Below, piece after piece: positions 7,546 to 14,024 of a stretch of 17,367 nucleotides of DNA. Position 1 is the first letter of the stretch. Every line of letters begins with the position of its first letter. Origin of the DNA: DATEJJ01 sp039649115 (GTDB taxonomy: Bacteria; Actinomycetota; Actinomycetes; Mycobacteriales; Micromonosporaceae). Where the stretch lies: the NCBI GenBank assembly GCA_039649115.1, contig JBBWZQ010000085.1, positions 1-17,367 on the forward strand. Reading direction: 5' to 3'. The position numbers were made by a program, and so were the translations under genes. The notes below the pieces were generated by a model, which was given only the letters and a program-made list of their open reading frames with translations, was not told where the DNA came from and searched no databases.

Positions 7546-7992
7546 CCGCATAGAGGAGTCCTCCACGCTTCGAGGGGATTGACAGTCGGCTCACGACGAT
7601 GCCGAGTTAGAGGCGTTGAATGCTGTCGCGCGGCAGTGCCTGGCGGCCGGTCAGGGCGAGTTGGACTTGGGTTCTGGCGGGTACCGGGCCCGCCGATCCG
7701 GGCGGTGGCTTGAGCGGTCCGAATCCGTCGGGCCCGAGCACCTGTGCGTCGGGTGACGGCGGCATGGCTGGAGCGCTGGTTGACGTACCTGCGGTTGGGC
7801 TTGCGGGCGAACTGGTCGGCGTTGCTGGTCGCCGTGTCCGGCGAACCGGCAGGCATCGGCGACGACCCCGACCGCATCGCCGAGCTGGACCTGGCCATCG
7901 GCGCTGCTGCCGGGCCCGTCCATCGGTTGGTGGACCGCCGGGTACATCGACCGGTCGTTCCGCTGCGTACGGCGGATCGACATGGTGGACCA
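7546..7992 (+). other. Gap upstream of the ABC operon with an unrecognised coding-like stretch (about 7741-7910)
   Basis: After the IS3 remnant, the frame that later becomes the ABC ATPase gene is open from about 7741 and reads like protein for some 55 residues (AAWLERWLTYLRLGLRANW, AVSGEPAGIGDDPDRIAELD), with strongly GC-rich third positions. This fades before 7960. An earlier frame (7600-7735) also looks coding-like (DDAELEALNAVARQCL) and ends at a TGA. I do not recognise either. The best reading is the 3' remains of a gene damaged by the IS3 insertion. The promoter of the ABC operon should lie in this gap, but I cannot point to a good -10/-35 pair. Confidence 0.3.
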
Positions 7993-8841
7993 ATGGACGA
8001 TGACAACGCGGTGATCATCCGCGGGTTGGCTAGGAACTACGGCGCATACCGGGCAGTCGACAACCTTCACCTCACCGTGCCGCGCGGTGAGGTGTTCGCT
8101 CTGCTCGGCCCCAACGGTGCCGGCAAGACCACCACCGTGGAGATCCTGGAGGGCTATCGCCGGCGGGACGGCGGTGAGGTCGAGGTGCTGGGGCGCGACC
8201 CGCGCGATGCCGACCCGCGGTGGCGCTCGCGCATCGGGATCGTGCTGCAATCGACCGGCGAGTTCGAGGAGTTGACGGTCGAGGAGGTGGTCGGCCATTT
8301 CGCCCGCTTCTATCCGAACCCCGACGATCCGACCAAGGTCATCGGACAGGTCGGACTGGCCGGCAAGAGCCGCGCCAGAGCGAAGACCCTTTCCGGCGGC
8401 CAACGGCGTCGCCTCGATCTCGCGTTGGGCATCATCGGCCGGCCGGAACTGCTGTTCCTCGACGAGCCCACGACGGGCTTCGACCCGCAGGCGCGGCGGG
8501 AGTTCTGGGACCTGGTCCGGAGCCTCGCCGCCGCCGGTACCACGATCCTGCTGACCACCCACTACCTCGACGAGGCCGAGGCATTGGCTGATCGGGTCGG
8601 CGTCATCGCGGAGGGTCGCCTGATCGAGGTGGCTACCCCGGCGAGCCTCGGCGGTCGCAACCTCGCCCGTGCGCGGGTGCGCTGGCTGGACCGGGACGGG
8701 CCCCGGGAGCAGGACACCGAGACGCCGGGCGCGGTGGTACGGGCTCTGGTGGACCGGTTCGGCGGCGAGGTGCCCGAGTTGACCGTCAGCCGGCCCACGC
8801 TGGAAGACGTCTACCTGTCGATGATTCATGAGGATGCGTGA
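7993..8841 (+). CDS. ABC transporter ATP-binding protein (drug-exporter, DrrA-like)
   Basis: 282 residues from ATG at 7993, chosen because the conserved domain starts right after it (VIIRGLARNYGAYRAVDNL) and the open frame upstream looks unrelated. It has Walker A GPNGAGKT (39-46), a Q-loop in GIVLQSTGEFEELTV, the signature LSGGQRRRLDL (from residue 133), Walker B LLFLDEPTTGFDP (Asp157, Glu158) and an H-loop TTHYLDEAEAL. The length and C-terminal extension (PTLEDVYLSMIHEDA) fit the DrrA/CcmA-type ATPases that power ABC-2 exporters. Its TGA (8839-8841) overlaps the permease ATG by one base, so the two are translationally coupled. By family it hydrolyses ATP at the inner face of the membrane to drive export of a drug-like or lipid substrate. 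The substrate is unknown. Confidence 0.95.
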   Translation: MDDDNAVIIRGLARNYGAYRAVDNLHLTVPRGEVFALLGPNGAGKTTTVEILEGYRRRDGGEVEVLGRDPRDADPRWRSRIGIVLQSTGEFEELTVEEVVGHFARFYPNPDDPTKVIGQVGLAGKSRARAKTLSGGQRRRLDLALGIIGRPELLFLDEPTTGFDPQARREFWDLVRSLAAAGTTILLTTHYLDEAEALADRVGVIAEGRLIEVATPASLGGRNLARARVRWLDRDGPREQDTETPGAVVRALVDRFGGEVPELTVSRPTLEDVYLSMIHEDA

Positions 8842-9668
8842 TGACGACGAGCACGGTGGCCCGGCAACGATTCCGTCCCAGCATCGTGGGGCTCGGTGTG
8901 TTACGTGGCCGCCTGGAGGTCCGGCAGTTCTTCCGGGCGCGCGACTCGATGATCTTCTCCTTCGCGCTGCCGATCCTGCTCATGGTCGTCTTCGGGGCCA
9001 TCTTCCGGCAGCGGATCGCACCCGGGGTGACCTTCGCGCAGTACTTCGTCAGCGGGATGATCGCCGCAGCGCAACTGACCAACGGGTTCCAGACGCTGGC
9101 CGTGCAGATTCCGATCGAGCGGGATCGCGGTGTCCTCAAGCGGCTCGCCGGCTCGCCCATGCCGGCGGCCGCGTACTTCGTCGGCAAGATCATGATGGTG
9201 TACGTGATTGGCATGATCGGCACCGCGCTGGCGTTGGCCATCGCCGTGGCCTTCTACCATCTCCACCTGCCGACCAGCCCGGCCAGATGGCTCACACTGG
9301 GCTGGGTCACGCTGCTGGGCATCACGGCATGCACGCTGTGCGGCATAGCGTTCTCCTCCCTTCCCCGCGACGGCAAGCGCGCGCCGGCCATGGTCGTCCC
9401 GGTGGCCTTGGTGCTGCAATTCACCTCCGGCGTCTTCTTCGTCTACACCCAACTGCCCCGGTGGATGCAGCATGTTGCCGCGCTGTTCCCGCTCAAGTGG
9501 ACGGCACAGGGCATGCGCTCGGTCTTCCTGCCGGCCTCGTTCGCCGCCAACGAACCGGCCGGGACCTGGGAACTGGGCCGGGTGGCCGTCGTGCTGAGCG
9601 CCTGGGTCGTGATTGGGTTGGCGCTGTGCCTGCTCACCTTCCGTTGGACGGCCAGGGAGGACCGCTGA
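8841..9668 (+). CDS. ABC-2 type transporter permease (DrrB-like)
   Basis: 275 residues. A GTG at 8838 is in frame, but ATG at 8841 sits better, after GAGGA (8830-8834) and in a one-base overlap with the ATPase stop. About six membrane segments are visible: MIFSFALPILLMVVFGAIF, a segment around YFVSGMIAAAQLTNGF, VYVIGMIGTALALAIAVAF, LGWVTLLGITACTLCGIAF, APAMVVPVALVLQFTSGVFF and VAVVLSAWVVIGLALCLL. The motif between segments two and three (IERDRGVLKRLAGSPMPAAAY) is the conserved cytoplasmic loop of ABC2_membrane permeases. It forms the membrane channel paired with the preceding ATPase. It is followed without a gap by the histidine kinase gene. Confidence 0.94.
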   Translation: MTTSTVARQRFRPSIVGLGVLRGRLEVRQFFRARDSMIFSFALPILLMVVFGAIFRQRIAPGVTFAQYFVSGMIAAAQLTNGFQTLAVQIPIERDRGVLKRLAGSPMPAAAYFVGKIMMVYVIGMIGTALALAIAVAFYHLHLPTSPARWLTLGWVTLLGITACTLCGIAFSSLPRDGKRAPAMVVPVALVLQFTSGVFFVYTQLPRWMQHVAALFPLKWTAQGMRSVFLPASFAANEPAGTWELGRVAVVLSAWVVIGLALCLLTFRWTAREDR

Positions 9669-10879
9669 CCGTACCGGCTGCGACCGTCGACTTCTGGCAG
9701 CGCTACCACGCCGGCTGGCATGTGCTGGCCGGCGTGGGGCTTGGGCTCGTCGGCGTGTTCGCAGCGGTCGGCGGCAACCTGCCGACGGCGCACCGCACCG
9801 CCACGGTGGGACTGCTCGTCGCGCTGCTCCTCTGGTACGCGGCGGTGGGCGTGCCGGCCATGAAGCGGGCCCGCGATCGCCGCGGGGTCGGCTACTTCGC
9901 CGGCGTCCTGATCCTGCTCGGCGGCGTCTACACGATGGCGCCGGCGGCCGCGTTCCTGCTGCTCATACTCAGTCCGCAGATCTTCGCAATGATCCAACGC
10001 TGGCGTACCCGCCTGGTCGTCCTGGTTCTGCTCTTCGGCGAGGTCGCGGGCGCGGCGCTGGTCCGCCGTGGGTTCACCGCAGCCACGCTCGGTCAGATCA
10101 CGGTCACGGCCCTGGTCCCGCTGGTCTTCGCCATCATGGCCGGCGCATACATCACAGGCATCATCGCGCAGAGCCGCCACCGTGCCACCCTCATCGACGA
10201 ACTGACCCGCACCCGCGAGGATCTGGCCGCCCAGCGGCACGCCGCTGGTGTCCACGCCGAGCGGGAGCGCCTCGCCGCCGAGATCCACGACACCCTCGCC
10301 CAGGGCTTCACCAGCATCCTCATGCTCACCCAGTCGGCCCGGGTGCTGCTGGACCGCTCGCCCTGCGCCGTCGTCGCGGGGTCGCTCGACCTCATCGAAA
10401 GCACCGCGCGGGAGAATCTCGCCGAGGCACGCGCCCTGGTCGCCGCGCTGGCCCCGCCGGACCTCGCCGACCACACGCTCGCCGACGCGCTCATCCGCCT
10501 GGCCGAGCGACACACCCGCGATACCGGCGTACCGGCCAGCGTCACGGTCCACGGCGTCACAACCGGCCTGGCGCCGGAGACCAACGTCGTGTTGCTACGG
10601 GCGACGCAGGAGGCACTGAGCAACGTGGGCCGACACGCCGCGGCGAGCGAGGTACGGATCGAGCTGTCCTACGACGCCGCGACGGCCGCCGTCGCGGTCG
10701 TCGACAACGGTCGCGGCTTCGACCCTCGACGGATCTCCGGCGGATACGGGTTGAAGGGCTTGCGCAGCCGTGCCGCCGCCTTCGGCGGTACCTGCTCGGT
10801 GTGGTCGCGCCCCGGCGCGGGAACGACTGTCCGGGTGGAACTGCCGCGGCTGGGCCGGGCAGCGGCGGTGCAGTCGTGA
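9665..10879 (+). CDS. Membrane sensor histidine kinase, NarL/DesK (HPK7) type
   Basis: About 404 residues if it starts at CTG 9665, which overlaps the permease stop and sits four bases after a strong ribosome site (AGGGAGGA, 9654-9661). No ATG is available there; TTG 9644 and GTG 9626 upstream, or GTG 9722, are alternatives. The first 170 residues hold about six membrane segments with almost no loops, as in kinases that sense within the membrane. A HisKA_3 domain follows with ERLAAEIHDTLAQGFTSIL; His208 is the expected phosphorylated residue. The HATPase_c part has EALSNVGRHA (Asn320), VVDNGRGFDP (Asp347) and GGYGLKGLRSRAAAFGG. The stop overlaps the response-regulator GTG by three bases. It most likely senses the substrate of, or the stress relieved by, the neighbouring exporter and phosphorylates the next gene product. 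Confidence 0.93.
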   Translation: MTVPAATVDFWQRYHAGWHVLAGVGLGLVGVFAAVGGNLPTAHRTATVGLLVALLLWYAAVGVPAMKRARDRRGVGYFAGVLILLGGVYTMAPAAAFLLLILSPQIFAMIQRWRTRLVVLVLLFGEVAGAALVRRGFTAATLGQITVTALVPLVFAIMAGAYITGIIAQSRHRATLIDELTRTREDLAAQRHAAGVHAERERLAAEIHDTLAQGFTSILMLTQSARVLLDRSPCAVVAGSLDLIESTARENLAEARALVAALAPPDLADHTLADALIRLAERHTRDTGVPASVTVHGVTTGLAPETNVVLLRATQEALSNVGRHAAASEVRIELSYDAATAAVAVVDNGRGFDPRRISGGYGLKGLRSRAAAFGGTCSVWSRPGAGTTVRVELPRLGRAAAVQS

Positions 10880-11508
10880 CGATCCGGGTCATGCTGGTCG
10901 ATGACCACCCGGTCGTCCGGGTCGGGCTGCGGGGCATGCTCGCGGCGGCCGACGATCTGGAGGTCGTCGGCGAGGCCGGCAGCGGCCAGGAAGCACTCGT
11001 CCTGACCGCCACGCTGCGCCCCGACGTCGTGCTCATGGACCTGCGGATGCCCGGTTCCGACGGGGTGACCGCGACGGCCCGCATCGGCGAACGCTTTCCC
11101 CAGGTACGGGTACTGGTGCTCACCACATACGACACGGACGCCGACATCCTGCCCGCCATCGAGGCCGGTGCCGCCGGGTACCTGCTCAAGGACACACCGG
11201 TGGCCGCGCTCGCCGAGGCGATCCGGGCCGCCGCGCGCGGCGAGACCGTACTCGCCTCGCAGGTGGCCGCGCGACTACTGACCCGGCTACGCGCGCCAGC
11301 GGCGGAACAGTTGACGCCACGGGAGGTCGAGGTGCTGTCGCTGGTCGCCCAGGGACTGTCCAACGTGGAAATCGGGCGGGTGTTGCGGATCGGCGAGGCA
11401 ACGGTCAAAACGCACCTACTCCGGGCGTTCGCGAAACTGGGCGTCAACGACCGCACGGCGGCGGTGACGGCCGCCCTCGGCCGCGGCATCCTCCCGCCGC
11501 CACGCTGA
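10876..11508 (+). CDS. Response regulator, NarL/LuxR family
   Basis: 210 residues from GTG at 10876, overlapping the kinase stop. The receiver domain (about 3-120) has acidic pair Asp9-Asp10, phospho-acceptor Asp55 in VVLMDLRMPG, the Thr in VLVLTTYD and Lys in YLLKDTPV. The C-terminal LuxR-type helix-turn-helix (about 145-205) reads LTPREVEVLSLVAQGLSN then EIGRVLRIGEATVKTHLLR. All residues for phosphorylation-dependent DNA binding are present. It is the last gene of the four-gene operon and is followed by a hairpin. In such exporter-linked systems the regulator commonly controls its own operon (family knowledge); its binding site is not identified here. Confidence 0.96.
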   Translation: MTIRVMLVDDHPVVRVGLRGMLAAADDLEVVGEAGSGQEALVLTATLRPDVVLMDLRMPGSDGVTATARIGERFPQVRVLVLTTYDTDADILPAIEAGAAGYLLKDTPVAALAEAIRAAARGETVLASQVAARLLTRLRAPAAEQLTPREVEVLSLVAQGLSNVEIGRVLRIGEATVKTHLLRAFAKLGVNDRTAAVTAALGRGILPPPR

Positions 11509-11513
11509 CCGTT

Positions 11514-11550
11514 GTCCGACGCGGCCCGCAAGGCCGTTCGGACACCGAAC
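11514..11550 (+). terminator. Hairpin after the ABC/two-component operon
   Basis: Five bases after the response-regulator stop, GTCCGA-CG-CGGCC pairs with GGCCG-T-TCGGAC (11514-11543) around a CGCAA loop. An overlapping alternative hairpin pairs GTTCGG with CCGAAC (11536-11550, three-base loop). There is no T-run, which is common for actinomycete terminators. Confidence 0.6.
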
Positions 11551-12020
11551 TTCCTGCTAACCTCCAGCAAACCGCGGGCCTGGGCGCGCGGAAACTGAGT
11601 CCAGGTCGGCCCCACCCCGTCGCGGCGCGGGTCCAAGACCGCGGCGGCGCAGGATCCTCCGTACCGAAGTCGCCGAGACCCGCACGCCGAGGTGGCGGGC
11701 ACTCCCCCACGATCCTCAGGTAGCCCCAGCGGGGTTCTCCCGCGCCAGCCGGACCACCAGCGCGACGACCTGTCCGTCCAGACCGCGCGAGTCACGCCCT
11801 GTCCTTGGACAGGTCCACCGCCGAGCGACCATCTCCCGATGCCAGCGCAGCAACGTCGCCGGCGTGACCAGCAATGACGCCCATCGCTCCCGCGGCAACA
11901 GCCTCACCAACGCGGCCAGCAGTATCCGGTCAGCAGGGGTATCCGCGGACGTGGCACCTGGCGGCGCAACACCGCCAACTGACGGCGCAGCACCGCGATC
12001 TCCACCGCATACGCGTCCGG
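11551..12020 (-). pseudogene. Integrase-core (rve) transposase remnant, N-terminal half, frameshifted
   Basis: On the minus strand, pieces in changing frames give the N-terminal half of a common actinobacterial integrase-core transposase: VEIAVLRRQLAVLRRQVPRPR (about 12012-11945), then ILLAALVRLLPRERWASLLVTPATLLRWHREMVARRWT and QVVALVVRLAREN (to about 11730), then WGYLRIVGEC, then LGVRVSATSVRRILRRRGLGPAP, then PTWTQFPRAQARGLLEV (to about 11560). There are at least three frame changes. The catalytic core normally following this point is missing. It abuts the hairpin after the response regulator. A second fragment with the missing C-terminal half lies at 13425-13890. Confidence 0.8.
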
Positions 12021-12143
12021 CGTCGCACCGTACCCCAGCACGCCACCGTACGGACCACCACAACCCCGAGCCTGCCCGACCCGCATCTCCGCAGGCCAGA
12101 GCCGTCACCCTGACGTGGCACCCCACAGCCAGCACCCTTCGGG
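12021..12143. other. Short gap without a recognisable gene
   Basis: Lies between the integrase-core remnant and the 3' end of the small hypothetical gene. Frames here are open on both strands because of GC content, but none shows a known motif or a convincing start. It may be decayed IS sequence. Confidence 0.3.
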
Positions 12144-12482
12144 TCACGCTGGCCGGCCACCAGCGCTGTCGTCTCCGTTGCCTGAGCGTGAGGGCTTGGC
12201 TCCCTTCGCTGGGGCCTTGCCCTTCTTGGCGGCACGGGCGTTGGCCGCGGCTCGGGCGTCGGCCATCGCCTGCACCACGGCGGTGACGGCCTCGGCCATC
12301 GTCGGGCCCTCGGCCCGGATCAGCGGATTGTCCTTGTTCGTCCACGCCACCGCGTTGGGAGATCGCTGCGCCGTTGATTCGCCGGCGTCCGGCACCCGGA
12401 AGCACGCCGCATCGCCCACCCGCTCACTTTGCCACGACGGCGCATAGCCCGGCCACTCTGCCCGCCTGTCCACTGTGGTCAT
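12144..12482 (-). CDS. Small hypothetical protein with an Ala/Lys-rich C-terminal tail
   Basis: 112 residues from ATG at 12482 (MTTVDRRAEWPGY). I do not recognise the family. The first 65 residues look globular (RVGDAACFRVPDAGE, NAVAWTNKDNPLIRAEGPT). A helical Ala-rich stretch (TMAEAVTAVVQAMADARAAANARAA) follows and then a basic, disordered tail (KKGKAPAKGAKPSRSG). Third codon positions are nearly all G or C, which supports real coding over the opposite-strand frame. The tail resembles those of actinobacterial nucleic-acid-binding proteins, but this is composition only. The gene is divergent from the DinB-like gene with a 70-base shared upstream region. No strong ribosome site is visible; the open frame continues upstream to 12578, which would overlap the divergent gene, so the inner ATG is preferred. 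Confidence 0.55.
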   Translation of the reverse strand: MTTVDRRAEWPGYAPSWQSERVGDAACFRVPDAGESTAQRSPNAVAWTNKDNPLIRAEGPTMAEAVTAVVQAMADARAAANARAAKKGKAPAKGAKPSRSGNGDDSAGGRPA

Positions 12483-12516
12483 TGCCGGGGTGAGTGGGTT
12501 GCCGGCCGCGGCGGCG

Positions 12517-12546
12517 TTGCGGTACCAATGCCGGGGCCGATAGATT
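12517..12546 (+). promoter_or_regulatory. Probable promoter giving a leaderless mRNA
   Basis: TTGCGG (12517-12522), an 18-base spacer and TAGATT (12541-12546) match the actinobacterial housekeeping promoter (TTGNNN, TANNNT). The GTG start of the next gene is at 12553, where transcription would begin, and there is no ribosome site. Both facts fit leaderless initiation. Confidence 0.5.
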
Positions 12547-12552
12547 CGGGCC

Positions 12553-13176
12553 GTGACGATCGACGATCGCCTCACCACATGCGGCGTTCTCTGGTCGGCC
12601 TGGGCCGAGCGCGGCCGGGCGATGACCGACGAGCAGTGGCGGCGGCCGACCAGGCTCGGTGGCTGGGACGTGCGGAGCCTCTACGCACACGCCGCGATGT
12701 GGCCGGCCACGCTGGCGGCGCTGGTCGAGCGCGTGCGGGACGCCGAACCGGCGGTTCCCACGGCCGCCGCGCTCCTGCGGTATGTCAACGCCCCGGACGG
12801 GATCGCGCACAGCATGCGGGAGCAGACCGCGACGAACGCCAGCGAGGATGCGGCGCGGCTAAGTACCGCGCAGATGGTCAACCAGTTCGCCGCCACGGGG
12901 CCGCAGGCCATCGCCGGCGCACGGCGGCTCGGCTCCGTCGTGGTCGATTACTTCCGGGCGTTGATGCCCCTGGAGGAGGCCGTGAGCATCGGCATCCTCG
13001 AGGCGACCGTGCACCTGCTCGACCTGCTCGACGCGCTGGGCCGGCCGGCGGCGGAGGTTCCCGCCGAGGGGCTGGCCCACACCGTGGCGGTGCTCGTGCA
13101 GATGGCGCCGCCGGTCGACCTCATCGAGGCGGCGACCGGTCGGGGCCGCGTCGGACTGTTCCCGCTGCTGTCCTAA
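12553..13176 (+). CDS. DinB / mycothiol-dependent maleylpyruvate isomerase N-domain family protein
   Basis: 207 residues from GTG at 12553. It carries the MDMPI_N/DinB four-helix pattern: DEQWRRPTRLGGWDVRSLYAHAAMW near the start (His46 is a likely metal ligand) and EATVHLLDLLDALGRP near the end (His154), then the usual closing ATGRGRVGLFPLL. Family members bind a divalent metal and are thought to be mycothiol-dependent enzymes (isomerases or transferases); most, including this one, have no assigned substrate. The internal helix region is somewhat diverged, so metal binding is inferred. The gene appears complete even though an IS5-type end (GACCGTGTCTCACT) begins directly after its TAA stop. 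The likely leaderless promoter lies just upstream, divergent from the small hypothetical gene. Confidence 0.85.
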   Translation: MTIDDRLTTCGVLWSAWAERGRAMTDEQWRRPTRLGGWDVRSLYAHAAMWPATLAALVERVRDAEPAVPTAAALLRYVNAPDGIAHSMREQTATNASEDAARLSTAQMVNQFAATGPQAIAGARRLGSVVVDYFRALMPLEEAVSIGILEATVHLLDLLDALGRPAAEVPAEGLAHTVAVLVQMAPPVDLIEAATGRGRVGLFPLLS

Positions 13177-13420
13177 GACCGTGTCTCACTCGGGTTGTTT
13201 GCAAGTTTGCGGTAGCAGACGAGAGCGCACGCGATGGTGACGAACGAGGCGAAGTGGCTGGCCTAGCGGTCGTAGCGGCGCACCAGGCGTCGGTAGCGCG
13301 TCAGCCACGACATCGTCCTCTCGATCACCCAGCGGTGACGGCCCAGCCGTGGTGAGGACTCGACCTTCGTGCGAGCAATCCGTACCGTGATGCCTGTGCC
13401 GCTCGGAAATACGGTTCGGC
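13177..13420 (-). pseudogene. IS5-type transposase 3' end with an in-frame stop
   Basis: On the minus strand the sequence reads RIARTKVESSPRLGRHRW, VIERTMSWLTRYRRLVRRYDR, then a TAG at 13265-13263, and in the same frame ASHFASFVTIACALVCYRKLANN. This is the C-terminal end of an IS5-family transposase (RHRWVIERT, YRRLxxRYDRxxxHFxxFxxIA) with a Lys or Gln codon turned into a stop. The catalytic Glu region (VIERT) is present; everything upstream is missing and replaced by another transposase fragment. The sequence GACCGTGTCTCACT (13177-13190), directly after the DinB-like stop codon, is the likely terminal repeat. Confidence 0.8.
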
Positions 13421-13424
13421 TACG

Positions 13425-13890
13425 CTGCCTGGGAATACTCGTGATCAGGCCATTGAGGATCTTCATGCGGCGGATCCGTGTTGCGGCGATGTCAACGACC
13501 GCGGCTGGGGCAGCATCGGCGGCACCGGGTGGGCGTTGCCGGCGAGCCTGTGGGGTCTGTGTTCGTTGTAGTGGACGACGTAATCGCCCAGGACGGCCAG
13601 CAGGTGCCGCGGATTGTAGATCAGGATTCGGTCCAGACACTCGCGACGTGCGGTGCGTACCCACCGCTTCGCACACGCATTCGCCCTGGGCACCCGCGTG
13701 GACTGCGGAGTATGTCGATGCCCTCGCTGGTGAACACCTCGTCGAACACAGCGGTGTACTTGGTATCCCGATCGCGGATCAAGAATCGGAACTGCCCGAC
13801 CCGCTCCCCCAGGTCCAACATCAGGTTACGGGCCTGCTGCGCCACCACACCCCGGTGGGGTTGGTCGTGGCGCCCAGGATGCGCACCCGC
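13425..13890 (-). pseudogene. Integrase-core (rve) transposase remnant, C-terminal half, frameshifted
   Basis: Minus-strand pieces give, in order, VRILGATTNPTGVW, then QQARNLMLDLGERVGQFRF with LIRDRDTKYTAVFDEVFTSE and GIDILRSP, then RANACAKRWVRTARREC with LDRILIYNPRHLLAVLGDYV and VHYNEHRPHR, then VDIAATRIRRMKILNGLI. This is the second half of the same type of transposase whose first half lies at 11551-12020. The catalytic Asp in IRDRD and the Glu-equivalent region before RWVRT are visible. Frame changes fall near 13845, 13705 and 13500. The last piece runs into the IS5-type remnant in one frame. The remnant cannot be active. Confidence 0.82.
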
Positions 13891-14012
13891 GGATTTCCCC
13901 GGGGCACCACACCTCGGACATGCTCGGGTGGACCTTGACTTGCCTGCTTCGGCCGCGACGATGAAGGTGGTCGAACGAGCCGTCTCGATGCTGGCCTCGG
14001 GCACAATCTGAC

Positions 14013-14017
14013 AGGAG
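14013..14017 (+). promoter_or_regulatory. Ribosome binding site deciding the condensation-domain gene start
   Basis: AGGAG lies seven bases before ATG 14025. A TTG at 14019 in the same frame is too close to it, so the ATG is preferred. Confidence 0.6.
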
Positions 14018-14024
14018 CTTGGTC

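Noticed and set aside
7579..7584. Perfect TTGACA as the -35 of the ABC operon
   Set aside because: No acceptable -10 lies 16-19 bases downstream, and it is about 400 bases from the ATPase start.
10557..11795. 412-codon minus-strand frame across the kinase and response regulator genes
   Set aside because: Mostly antisense shadow. Only its start (about 11560-11640, PTWTQF) overlaps a genuine transposase remnant.
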